Below are positions 6,155-12,913 of a stretch of 12,913 nt of DNA, piece after piece. Position numbers and translations under genes: made by a program. The notes under the pieces were generated by a model. That model was not told the DNA's origin. It searched no databases and saw only the letters and a program-made list of their open reading frames with translations. The number at the start of each line of letters is the position of its first letter. The first letter of the stretch is position 1. The DNA comes from Hyphomicrobiales bacterium (GTDB lineage Bacteria; Pseudomonadota; Alphaproteobacteria; Rhizobiales; Aestuariivirgaceae): assembly GCA_012032065.1 (NCBI GenBank), contig JAAURV010000052.1, forward strand, positions 1-12,913. Direction: 5' to 3'.

Positions 6155-6159
6155 TTCGA

Positions 6160-6804
6160 ATGAAGACGAGGCTCAATCAGGTTTTCACGGCAATCGATGC
6201 GGCGAATGCCAGTGATCCCGTGCCACAGAGGGCGCTGCTCTATGGTCGGCGGATGAGCGAGGTGCTGGAGCGGTTTCAGCCTGATGCTTGCGAGCTTCTG
6301 CGGATCGCGGCGCGGGCGCAGCATATCGAGCGCTGGATCCTTGCGCGCGAGTCTTATCCAGACGGCCGCGTTGCCTATCTGCAATGGCGCAAGGACCTGC
6401 AGCAGCATCATGCCAAGCGCACCGGTGAGTTGATGCGCGAGGCAGGTTATCGCGAGGACGAGATCGCCCGAGTGTCTAGTCTCTTGCGCAAGGAGCGGCT
6501 CAAATACGATGCCGACATGCAGACGCTGGAAGATGTGATTTGTCTGGTCTTCCTCGAATTCGAGGCGCCCGAATTCATCGCCAAACATCCTGATGACAAG
6601 GTGCGCGATATTCTGGCGAAGACGGCGAAGAAGATGTCGGCGCGGGGGATCGAGGAAGCAGGGAAACTCAGGCTCGAACCAAGGCTGGCACGCCTGCTGA
6701 AATTGGTTCTGTCAACCGCGCCGAAACAAGTCGAGGCTGATGGGATCGCCATCAGCCTCGCTGTTGTCACGCATTCAACTCGAAGTACCGCGGCTACAGG
6801 ATGA
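6160..6804 (+). CDS. DUF4202 domain-containing protein
   Basis: This is a 214-residue protein from the ATG at 6160 (an in-frame TTG lies at 6151). It is a single all-helical DUF4202 domain over about residues 1-183. Family features seen are FTAIDAANASDP, LLYGRRMSEVLERF, AARAQHIERW (residues 51-60), YLQWRKDL followed by a His pair, and TLEDVICLVFLEFE (122-135). The paired His and Glu-Asp positions would suit a metal-binding helical enzyme, but no function is established. The last 30 residues (from about Ser185) do not resemble the family and span a strong hairpin at 6732-6760, so the ancestral stop may have been lost. The end overlaps the convergent RTX gene by 11 bp. Confidence 0.85.
   Translation: MKTRLNQVFTAIDAANASDPVPQRALLYGRRMSEVLERFQPDACELLRIAARAQHIERWILARESYPDGRVAYLQWRKDLQQHHAKRTGELMREAGYREDEIARVSSLLRKERLKYDADMQTLEDVICLVFLEFEAPEFIAKHPDDKVRDILAKTAKKMSARGIEEAGKLRLEPRLARLLKLVLSTAPKQVEADGIAISLAVVTHSTRSTAATG
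6732..6760. terminator. 12-bp perfect hairpin between the convergent genes
   Basis: Positions 6732-6743 (CGAGGCTGATGG) and 6749-6760 (CCATCAGCCTCG) pair perfectly around a 5-nt loop. The hairpin lies inside the divergent C-terminal tail of the DUF4202 gene and 34 bp past the RTX stop codon. It can serve both directions. It is followed by CTGTTGTC on the plus strand and has no strong U-run on either side. Confidence 0.55.
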
Positions 6805-7624
6805 AGTCCGTGCCGGTAAGGCTGGCCACGTTCAGCACGACGAATGCCATCTCGGCGTCGCTGTCGGCATCCTGGTTGATCCTGACCGTCGCATGCCCCG
6901 AAGCAAAGGTTATCGAAATCTCGCCTGTGGAGAAGGACGAGTCGAGATCGATGACAAATGCCTGATCGCCGCCCGCTCCGAGATCGGCGTCGATCGCCGA
7001 GAGATCGAGGTCGTCACCCGTGGCGAAGCCGCTGATCTGGTCGAGATCCGTGATGACGCCGCTGTCCGTCACACTGGTGAAGACGAACACGTCGTTGGCG
7101 CTGCCGCCGTTGAGAAGGTCGCCGCCCGCGCCGCCGATGATAATGTCGTTGCCACCACCGCCATTGATGGTGTCGACGCCGGCACCGCCCGACAGCGTGT
7201 TGACGCCGGCGTTGCCGGTGATGGTGTTGTCGAGACCGTTTCCGGTTCCGTCTATGGCGGCAATGCCCGAAAGCGTCAGATTCTCGACATTGGCGGAGAT
7301 CGTGTAGGTGACGGACGACGTGACGGAGTCGGTTCCTTCGCCTGCAAGCTCGGTCACGACATCGCTGCTATTCTCGACGGTGTAGGCATCATTGCCGGCA
7401 CCGCCCTCCATCGTGTCGATTCCAAGCCCGCCCGATATCGTGTCATCTCCGTCCAAGCCGTGAAGCTCGTTGGCCGCGCTGTTTCCGGAGATGACGTTGG
7501 CGACGCTGTTGCCGGTGCCGTCGACCGCGGCTGCGCCGGTCAAGGTCAGGTTCTCGAAATTGTCAGCGAGAACGAACGTTACCGAGGATTGGACAAGATC
7601 AACGCCCTGCCCCGCCGCCTCCAC
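6794..7624 (-). CDS. C-terminal ORF of the RTX protein: last repeats and secretion signal
   Basis: This frame is open from upstream of 7624: the codons for NLTGGDGNDTFVVDAAGDVV precede it in frame, so the listed start is internal. It carries the last two repeat units (NFENLTLTG and NVENLTLSG), three GGxGxD nonapeptides, and a 90-residue C-terminal region. That region is acidic, glycine-poor toward the end and closes with SLTGTDFIL, as in type I secreted RTX proteins. The stop TAG at 6794-6796 lies inside the end of the DUF4202 gene. Confidence 0.78.
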   Translation of the reverse strand: MEAAGQGVDLVQSSVTFVLADNFENLTLTGAAAVDGTGNSVANVISGNSAANELHGLDGDDTISGGLGIDTMEGGAGNDAYTVENSSDVVTELAGEGTDSVTSSVTYTISANVENLTLSGIAAIDGTGNGLDNTITGNAGVNTLSGGAGVDTINGGGGNDIIIGGAGGDLLNGGSANDVFVFTSVTDSGVITDLDQISGFATGDDLDLSAIDADLGAGGDQAFVIDLDSSFSTGEISITFASGHATVRINQDADSDAEMAFVVLNVASLTGTDFIL

Positions 7625-10120
7625 AACAACGTCACCTGCGGCATCGACGACAAATGTGTCGTTGCCATCGCCACCGGTTAGGTTGTCGTTTCCAGCCCCT
7701 CCATTGAGGATGTCGTTGCCGAGGCGCCGACCAGCGTGTTGGCGCCGGTGTTGCCGATCATCGTGTTGGCGCTGTCGTTGCCGGTTGCACCGATCGCGGC
7801 GCCTCCAGTCAGCGACAGGTTCTCGACGTTGTCGGCGAGAGCGATCGTGATACTCGATTGTACGGTGTCCGTGCCTTCGCCGGCGAATTCGACGGTCATG
7901 TCCGACACGTTGTCGACGACATATGTGTCGTTGCCGCCGCCGCCGACCAGCGTGTCGGCGCCGCCGCCGCCGTTCAGCGTATCGTTTCCATCGAAACCGG
8001 TCAGCGTATTGGATGCGCTGTTGCCGGTAATGACGTTGACCACGTTGTTGCCAGTGCCGTCGATGACTGCCGCACCCGTCAGCGTCAGCTTCTCGACATT
8101 GTCGACAAGCGTGTAGGTGACGCTGGATTGAACCAGGTCCGTGCCCTCAGCCGCCAACTCGACGACTATATCGTCGCTGCTGTCGACAATATAGGTATCG
8201 TTGCCGATGCCGCCAACAAAGGTGTCGAGTCCGCCCAGGCCGCTCAGCGTGTCGTTGCCGCCCAGCCCAGTCAGGACGTTGCTCGCGCCGTTGCCGCGGA
8301 GGTAGTTGTTGGCGCTGTTGCCCGTACCATCGATCGCCAAGGCTCCGGTCAGCGTCATGTTCTCGAAATTGGCGAGCAGCGTGTAGGTGTAGTTCACGAA
8401 CACCGCATCGGTGCCGGAGCTCGCGAGTTCGGTGACCGTGTCGCCCACATTGTCGACCACATAGGTGTCGTTACCGAAGCCTCCGGACATTGCGTCGATT
8501 CCAGCGCCGCCATTCAGCGTGTTTGCGCCAGTGTTGCCGACGAGCGTATTGGCAAGAACGTTGCCGACGCCGTTGATGGCAGCGCCTCCGGTGAGCGTCA
8601 GGTTCTCGACGTTGGGCGTCAGTGTATATGTCACGGCAGACTGAACCAAATCGGTTCCCTGACTTGCCAGTTCGGTGACAGCGTCGCCGGCGTTCTCGAC
8701 GGTGTAGGTATCGTTGCCTGCGCCGCCAATCATGGTGTCGGCTCCGCCGCTGCCGTTTAGCGTGTCGTGGCCGTCGAGACCCGTCAGGATGTTCACCGAA
8801 CTGTTGCCATTGATGAAGTTGTCGAGGCTGTTGCCAGTGCCGTCGATCACGCCGCCGCCAGTGAGCGAGAGGTTGTCGACATTGTCGGAGAGTGTATGAG
8901 TTACGCCCGATTGGACGAGGTCGATTCCTTCGCCGGCAAGCTCGATTGCCTGATCGCCTGCGTTTTCAACGACATAGGTGTCGTCGCCCGTGCCGCCAGT
9001 CATGATGTCGGCGGAGAGGCCGCCATTGATCGTGTCATTGCCGCCAAGGCCAATGAGGTTGTTGATCGCGCTGTTGCCGATGATCGTGTTCGCAACCCCG
9101 TTGCCGGTTCCGTCAATCACGCCGAATCCAGTCAGCGCCAGGTTTTCGAAGTCGTCCGCCAGCACATGCGTGATGGTGGATTGCACCGAGTCGGTGCCTT
9201 CACCCGGCAGCTCGGTAATAACATCGTTGATGTTGTCGATCACATAGGTGTCGTTTCCGGTTCCGCCGATGAGCGTGTCGGCGCCGCCGCCGCCGTTGAG
9301 CGTATTGTTTCCGGTCGTGCCAGTGATTGTGTTGTCGAATGCGTTTCCAGTGCCGTTGATCGAGCCCGATCCGGTGAGAACCAGGTTCTCAAGGTTCGCG
9401 CCCAGCAGAAAATTGACGCTCGACCTCACCGTGTCGGTGCCTTCGCCCACAAGTTCGGTCACGGTGTCGCCTGGCGTATCGACGATATAGGTGTCGTCGC
9501 CCAGGCCGCCTGACATTTTGTCGCGCCGCCGCCGCCATTGATCGTGTCATTGCCCGCGAGACCTGCAGTATGTTGGCGGATCCGTTGCCGGTAATGACGT
9601 TGTCTGCCCCGTTGCCGGTGCCGTTGATGGTGGCAACCCCGGTAAGCGTCAGGTTCTCGAAGTGGTCGGCGAGCGTGAAGGTGACGCCAATCTGAACCGT
9701 ATCCGTGCCCTCGCCCAGGTTTTCGGTCAGCGTGTCTGTGAGGGCGTCAACAACGTAGGTGTCGTCGCCCGCACCGCCGATCAGCTCGTCAGGGCCAACG
9801 CTGCCGTCCAGAACGTCGTTGCCATCGCCGCCAGTAAGAGAGTTGAAGCTCGCATTGCCGGTCAACACGTTGTCGCCGGAGTTGCCGGTCGCATCGGCCG
9901 CGGTGCCGGTGAGGGTCAGGTTGTCGACGTGATCCGCAAGCGTATAGCTGACGCTCGCGAGAACCGTGTCCTCGCCTTCAGCGTCGTTCTCGGTGATGGC
10001 ATCGGATGCGGCGTCAACAACGTAGGTATCGTCGCCGTCGCCGCCCAACATCACGTCAGCACCCGCGCCGCCATCGAGCGTGTCGTTGCCGGCATCGCCA
10101 AAGATCTCATCGCTCTCCGA
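7080..10120 (-). repeat. About eleven tandem 243-280 bp coding repeats (RTX units)
   Basis: The codons for the ENLTLTG core recur near 7271, 7551, 7822, 8090, 8360, 8610, 8870, 9140, 9386, 9651 and 9919. Spacing is mostly 243-280 bp (81-90 residues plus variants), with length changing by single 27-bp nonapeptide steps. Units are diverged at the DNA level, so they are old rather than freshly amplified. All three frameshifts of the gene lie in this block. Confidence 0.8.
7678..9516 (-). CDS. Middle ORF of the RTX protein: seven repeat units
   Basis: This 612-codon frame is pure repeat: TYVVDN-like start, DTVTELAGEGTDTVQSS, YTL.DNVENLTLTG, IDGTGN, then one or two GGxGxDTL nonapeptides. Seven ENLTLTG-type cores are present. 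The ATG at 9516 is an internal methionine codon (KMSGGLGDD), not a natural start, and no ribosome-binding site is expected. Coding homology leaves this frame near 7725, so the last about 15 codons are spurious. Confidence 0.78.
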   Translation of the reverse strand: MSGGLGDDTYIVDTPGDTVTELVGEGTDTVRSSVNFLLGANLENLVLTGSGSINGTGNAFDNTITGTTGNNTLNGGGGADTLIGGTGNDTYVIDNINDVITELPGEGTDSVQSTITHVLADDFENLALTGFGVIDGTGNGVANTIIGNSAINNLIGLGGNDTINGGLSADIMTGGTGDDTYVVENAGDQAIELAGEGIDLVQSGVTHTLSDNVDNLSLTGGGVIDGTGNSLDNFINGNSSVNILTGLDGHDTLNGSGGADTMIGGAGNDTYTVENAGDAVTELASQGTDLVQSAVTYTLTPNVENLTLTGGAAINGVGNVLANTLVGNTGANTLNGGAGIDAMSGGFGNDTYVVDNVGDTVTELASSGTDAVFVNYTYTLLANFENMTLTGALAIDGTGNSANNYLRGNGASNVLTGLGGNDTLSGLGGLDTFVGGIGNDTYIVDSSDDIVVELAAEGTDLVQSSVTYTLVDNVEKLTLTGAAVIDGTGNNVVNVITGNSASNTLTGFDGNDTLNGGGGADTLVGGGGNDTYVVDNVSDMTVEFAGEGTDTVQSSITIALADNVENLSLTGGAAIGATGNDSANTMIGNTGANTLVGASATTSSMEGLETTT

Positions 10121-11074
10121 GCTGCCGGTGATCATATCGTCAAGCAATGTGCCGTTGATCGTCAGAAGGTCGGTACCGGACGTCCAGGTCGAGAATGTCC
10201 AGCTTGCCGCCGAGAAGTTCGCCGCATTGTTGACGATGACAGACTGCGTGGCCGACGTTCCGCTCACCGCCAGATTTGCCGCGATAAGGCCGGCGCCAAA
10301 TTGGTCGGCGTCCAATGTAACGGCGCTCGTTCCCGAGGAATTGTTGAAGCTCAGGGACTCGTAATTGTGGAAACCGGTTGTTGGCGATGTGCCGGCGCCG
10401 CTCAAATCGATGCTGGCTCCAGCTGCCGCCGCGATCACGATGGCGTCGCTGCCGTCGCCGCCGTCAAAGAAGTCAGCCGCCTGAATCGCGGCTGTCGAGG
10501 AGACGGACAAAGTGTCGGTACCCGCCGATTGGACGATGTTATCGGTTGCAACGGTGGCGACATCGCCAACGAACACCCCGGCGTAGGTGGCCATTGCCTG
10601 CGCAGTCAACGGAGATGCCGCCGTTGCACCCGCGATTCTGCAATCGAGTTCCCAGCTTCCGCCGCGTTCAGAAGCGCCAATGCGCCCGCTTGCCGCCGCG
10701 ACAGGCCGCGCCAAACCGTCGGCAAATGCCGAAACAAACGATTGTCCGGCGGCGCCCGAACCGGTTTCGCAACTCCACAGTTTCACCGTGGCGGATTCGG
10801 CCAGTGCAGCGCCAATCCTGCCGAGGCTCGCTGCAGCATCGCCAATTGTTTCTTCCGTGAGCCGTCCTGCCGAGAAAGCGACCTCGCCGGGCGAACCATG
10901 TGCAAAGACATGCAGCCCCGCGACGCCGCTGCGCCCTTCGAGGGCCCGGGCCATCTGGTCAAGCGCTGGCTCATGCCGGTTGAGGACAATCGCCTTCACA
11001 CCGCTCCGCATGCCGGCTTCGAGCCCTGAAACATTCTCGACGCCGCTGTCGATGAAAGCGATGTGGTTATACAT
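9389..11074 (-). CDS. N-terminal ORF of the RTX protein: DUF4347 domain and first repeats
   Basis: This 561-codon frame begins MYNHIAFIDSGVENV. DUF4347 hallmarks are the HGSPG motif (residues 59-63) and LWSCETG (99-105), together with GRIGAS and WELD near 150. The family sits at the N terminus of very large secreted or surface proteins with repeats; its function is unknown. The first two repeat units follow (DHVDNLTLTG and DHFENLTLTG cores). True coding ends near 9562; the remaining about 58 codons to the stop at 9389 are an out-of-frame read of the next repeat. Confidence 0.82.
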   Translation of the reverse strand: MYNHIAFIDSGVENVSGLEAGMRSGVKAIVLNRHEPALDQMARALEGRSGVAGLHVFAHGSPGEVAFSAGRLTEETIGDAAASLGRIGAALAESATVKLWSCETGSGAAGQSFVSAFADGLARPVAAASGRIGASERGGSWELDCRIAGATAASPLTAQAMATYAGVFVGDVATVATDNIVQSAGTDTLSVSSTAAIQAADFFDGGDGSDAIVIAAAAGASIDLSGAGTSPTTGFHNYESLSFNNSSGTSAVTLDADQFGAGLIAANLAVSGTSATQSVIVNNAANFSAASWTFSTWTSGTDLLTINGTLLDDMITGSSESDEIFGDAGNDTLDGGAGADVMLGGDGDDTYVVDAASDAITENDAEGEDTVLASVSYTLADHVDNLTLTGTAADATGNSGDNVLTGNASFNSLTGGDGNDVLDGSVGPDELIGGAGDDTYVVDALTDTLTENLGEGTDTVQIGVTFTLADHFENLTLTGVATINGTGNGADNVITGNGSANILQVSRAMTRSMAAAARQNVRRPGRRHLYRRYARRHRDRTCGRRHRHGEVERQFSAGREP

Positions 11075-11533
11075 GGTCGCAGTTTCCTTGTGTTGATTAG
11101 CTGGGGTTTTCAGACGTTAGGCGTCGCGGTTTGCCCGAATCAGCGCCGGGCAGTGCCGCTGAATCGAACTGCAAGTGTTGCTAGCAGTATTCTTCATTTT
11201 GCTTCGAACTCAAGTTCTGATGGATACGGCGGTGAAGGAAGAATTACGCGGACTCACGCATTTCTTTGTTTATGTGTAGCTGCTGGAATCTTGTGAAATT
11301 CAGCAGAATTTTCGCTTGTTTTACTTTTCATTTCGCGCAGGCCTGAGTTTCAGCCCGCCGTGCCGTTCGTTCGGCCGCGGCAAGGCATGGAAGCGGTTGA
11401 CGTTTTCATGATCTAGCTGACCCCGGGCGGATGGCGCGCCAAGGATGACGCCTGCAATGATCGTTCATTGGGAGTACCGTCAGTTACGAGCATCAAAGAA
11501 GCGACTCAAGCGCAAGACTGTACTGACGCGTTA

Positions 11534-11562
11534 TTGACGATGGCTTCGTTTGCCATGAAAAT
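11534..11562 (+). promoter_or_regulatory. Candidate uvrB promoter
   Basis: TTGACG (11534-11539) is followed after 17 bp by GAAAAT (11557-11562), five and four matches to the sigma-70 type boxes. It lies about 120 bp before the uvrB ATG. Inferred by pattern only. Confidence 0.3.
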
Positions 11563-11608
11563 CCTAATGGATTGTTAGCGATGACCGGCTGGGGACGAGC
11601 TCGGCGAA

Positions 11609-11628
11609 GCTGACAGCCTATTGTCAGC
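11609..11628 (+). promoter_or_regulatory. 7-bp perfect inverted repeat in uvrB leader
   Basis: GCTGACA (11609-11615) and TGTCAGC (11622-11628) pair perfectly around a 6-nt loop, 52 bp before the uvrB start. It could be an operator, an mRNA hairpin affecting expression, or the terminator of something lost upstream. No U-run follows. Confidence 0.35.
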
Positions 11629-11680
11629 AGCATTCCAGGCCGCCCTTCCGGCGCCGCAGTTGAAGCCCTATATCAGGCGC

Positions 11681-12913
11681 ATGGGACATTCACGTCAGGA
11701 AGGCGGGTTTGCGGAAGCGCCGATGCGGCCGCTGGAGGGGTATCCGGATGTTCCGGTCTCGCCGCGCGCCGGGCTTGAGGCGTTGCGCCCCGAAATCGCG
11801 CAGCTTCCGATGTTCATGCCGCACAAGCCGGCCAAGCCGGCAAAATCCGAAGGCGGGCGGACGCTCAAGATCGTCTCGGAATTTGAGCCCAAGGGCGATC
11901 AACCCACAGCCATCGCGGAACTTGTGGCCGGAGCCAATGCGAACGAGCGCGATCAGGTGCTGCTCGGGGTCACCGGCTCGGGCAAGACGTTTACCATGGC
12001 GAAGGTGATCGAGGCCACGCAACGGCCAGGACTTATTCTTGCTCCGAACAAGACGCTCGCGGCTCAACTCTATGGCGAGTTTCAGCAGTTCTTTCCTGAG
12101 AACGCGGTCGAGTATTTCGTCTCCTATTACGACTACTACACGCCCGAGGCCTATGTGGCGCGGACCGACACCTATATCGAGAAGGAAAGCTCGATCAACG
12201 AACAGATCGACCGTATGCGCCATTCGGCGACGCGGGCGCTGCTTGAGCGCGACGACGTGGTGGTGGTGGCGTCGGTCTCCTGCATCTATGGCATCGGCGA
12301 TGTCGAAACCTATTCGGCGATGACCTTTGCCATCAAGAAGGGCCAGCGTTTCGCGCAACGCCAGCTTCTCGCCGACCTGGTGGCGCTGCATTACAAGAGG
12401 AACGACCAGAATTTCGTGCGCGGCACATTTCGGGTGCGCGGCGACACCATCGAACTGTTCCCATCGCATTTCGAGGACCGCGCTTGGCGTTTCTCGCTGT
12501 TCGGCGACGAGGTGGAAACGATCTCCGAATTCGATCCGCTCACCGGGCAGAAGACGGCGGAACTGGATCAGGTCAAGGTCTATTCCAACTCGCACTATGT
12601 AACGCCGAAGCCGACGCTGGAACAGGCGGTGCGGCGCATCAAGGAGGACCTGCGCATCCGGCTCGCCGAGTTCAACGCCGCGGGCCGCTTGCTCGAAGCG
12701 CAGCGGCTGGAGCAGCGCTGTTTGTTCGACATCGAGATGATGACGGCGACGGGCTCTTGCGCCGGCATCGAGAATTATTCGCGCTATCTCACGGGGCGCA
12801 AACCGGGCGAGCCGCCGCCGACGCTGTTCGAATATCTGCCCGACAATGCGCTGGTGTTCATCGACGAAAGCCATGTCACCATTCCGCAGATCGGCGGCAT
12901 GTTCCGCGGCGAC
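11681..12913 (+). CDS. uvrB: Excinuclease ABC subunit UvrB (N-terminal 411 residues, runs off the window)
   Basis: This is the helicase-like damage-verification subunit of nucleotide excision repair, which loads with UvrA and recruits UvrC. The open frame reaches the right edge without a stop; full-length UvrB is about 700 residues. Seen: GDQPTAIAELV (Q motif), Walker A GVTGSGKT (residues 96-103), LAPNKTLAAQLYGEF, the tyrosine-rich beta-hairpin YYDYYTPEAYVARTDTYIEK that grips DNA, ASVSCIYGIGD, and Walker B FIDESH near the end. About 60 residues precede the conserved LKIVSEFEPKGDQ; such extensions are common in alphaproteobacteria. The start is the ATG at 11681; an in-frame ATG at 11723 and TTG at 11660 are alternatives, and no strong ribosome-binding site decides. 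Confidence 0.95.
   Translation, partial: MGHSRQEGGFAEAPMRPLEGYPDVPVSPRAGLEALRPEIAQLPMFMPHKPAKPAKSEGGRTLKIVSEFEPKGDQPTAIAELVAGANANERDQVLLGVTGSGKTFTMAKVIEATQRPGLILAPNKTLAAQLYGEFQQFFPENAVEYFVSYYDYYTPEAYVARTDTYIEKESSINEQIDRMRHSATRALLERDDVVVVASVSCIYGIGDVETYSAMTFAIKKGQRFAQRQLLADLVALHYKRNDQNFVRGTFRVRGDTIELFPSHFEDRAWRFSLFGDEVETISEFDPLTGQKTAELDQVKVYSNSHYVTPKPTLEQAVRRIKEDLRIRLAEFNAAGRLLEAQRLEQRCLFDIEMMTATGSCAGIENYSRYLTGRKPGEPPPTLFEYLPDNALVFIDESHVTIPQIGGMFRGD

Larger units (their letters stand above)
6794..11074 (-). pseudogene. DUF4347 plus RTX-repeat secreted calcium-binding protein, split by three 1-base deletions
   Basis: Read through three one-base deletions, this is one gene of about 1,427 codons. 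Order: DUF4347 (about residues 3-160), a Ser/Thr/Ala-rich linker to about 315, then about eleven repeat units with RTX nonapeptides (GGxGNDTL type), and a C-terminal segment (DADSDAEMAFVV, ending SLTGTDFIL) typical of uncleaved type I secretion signals. The product should be exported by an ABC/HlyD/TolC system, fold with calcium outside, and act as a surface or biofilm protein; no exporter genes lie in this window. The breaks lie near 9560-9564, 9520-9525 and 7722-7728. Each is repaired by one added G, and after all three the frame is the same again. The ATG at 11074 has AAGGAAAC in front. Either three true mutations or consensus errors in GC-rich repeats explain it. Confidence 0.8.
11075..11680. 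other. 606-bp divergent intergenic region
   Basis: No convincing gene is seen. The RTX side (11075-11340) is AT-richer than its surroundings and holds three inverted repeats: TGCCCG/CGGGCA (11132-11137 and 11147-11152), GAACT-CA-AGTTC (11206-11217), and an imperfect pair at 11280-11289 and 11298-11306. On the minus strand TTGAGT, 17 bp, ATACTG could be a weak RTX promoter. The uvrB side holds a promoter-like pair, a hairpin and an SOS-like half-match listed separately. 11341-11530 shows nothing I can name. Confidence 0.5.

Noticed and set aside
7080..10120. CRISPR or other non-coding repeat array
   Set aside because: Repeats are 243-280 bp, diverged, and keep a coding frame with RTX nonapeptides; there are no short identical repeats with unique spacers.
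9662..11029. Long plus-strand open frame (455 codons) opposite the RTX N-terminal half, with others at 6740-7681, 7858-8760 and 8767-9513
   Set aside because: They lie antisense to the repeat gene, show low-complexity Val/Ala/Gly/Arg composition made by its codon use, and have no recognisable domain. The minus strand has clear DUF4347 and RTX homology.
11690..12874. Minus-strand open frame of 394 codons
   Set aside because: It is the shadow of uvrB, which is unmistakable on the plus strand. The antisense frame is Arg/His/Leu-rich without motifs.

Overview
The window looks like a GC-rich alphaproteobacterial chromosome. This rests on the order of the left-hand operon (prolyl-tRNA editing protein, CnoX-type thioredoxin, LON-substrate-binding protein, Trm112-like, DUF971), the alphaproteobacterial tRNA-Gly(GCC) sequence and the type of UvrB. 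The genus cannot be fixed from the sequence alone.

Layout. Positions 15-2727 hold a tight minus-strand housekeeping operon, proX > cnoX > LON-domain gene > trm112-like > DUF971, with overlapping or nearly touching genes and a perfect 10-bp hairpin after the last one. Only the LON-domain gene is broken, by one missing base. Positions 2838-2914 hold a plus-strand tRNA-Gly(GCC) that has two extra T residues against its own cloverleaf. Positions 2926-5457 hold one ancestral minus-strand gene of about 180 codons, split by an IS5-family element near its 3' end and an IS630-family element near its 5' end. Upstream of it (5581-6015) lies an intact gene with a SeqA-N-like/ribbon-helix-helix start and a RAMA-like modified-DNA reader domain. 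This pair is the most unusual content of the window.

Divergent from it are a possible 24-codon leader ORF and a DUF4202 gene (6160-6804). That gene converges, with an 11-bp overlap, on a very large minus-strand gene (6794-11074). The large gene encodes a DUF4347 plus RTX-type calcium-binding-repeat protein that was probably secreted by a type I system. It is now in three reading frames because of three one-base deletions. A 606-bp non-coding stretch separates it from uvrB, which runs off the right edge.

Two themes run through the window. First, insertion sequences have destroyed the second gene of a putative DNA-binding pair next to a tRNA. Second, single-base indels recur: four deletions in coding sequence and two T insertions in the tRNA. 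Gene decay and consensus or assembly error both fit. The reads decide between them.
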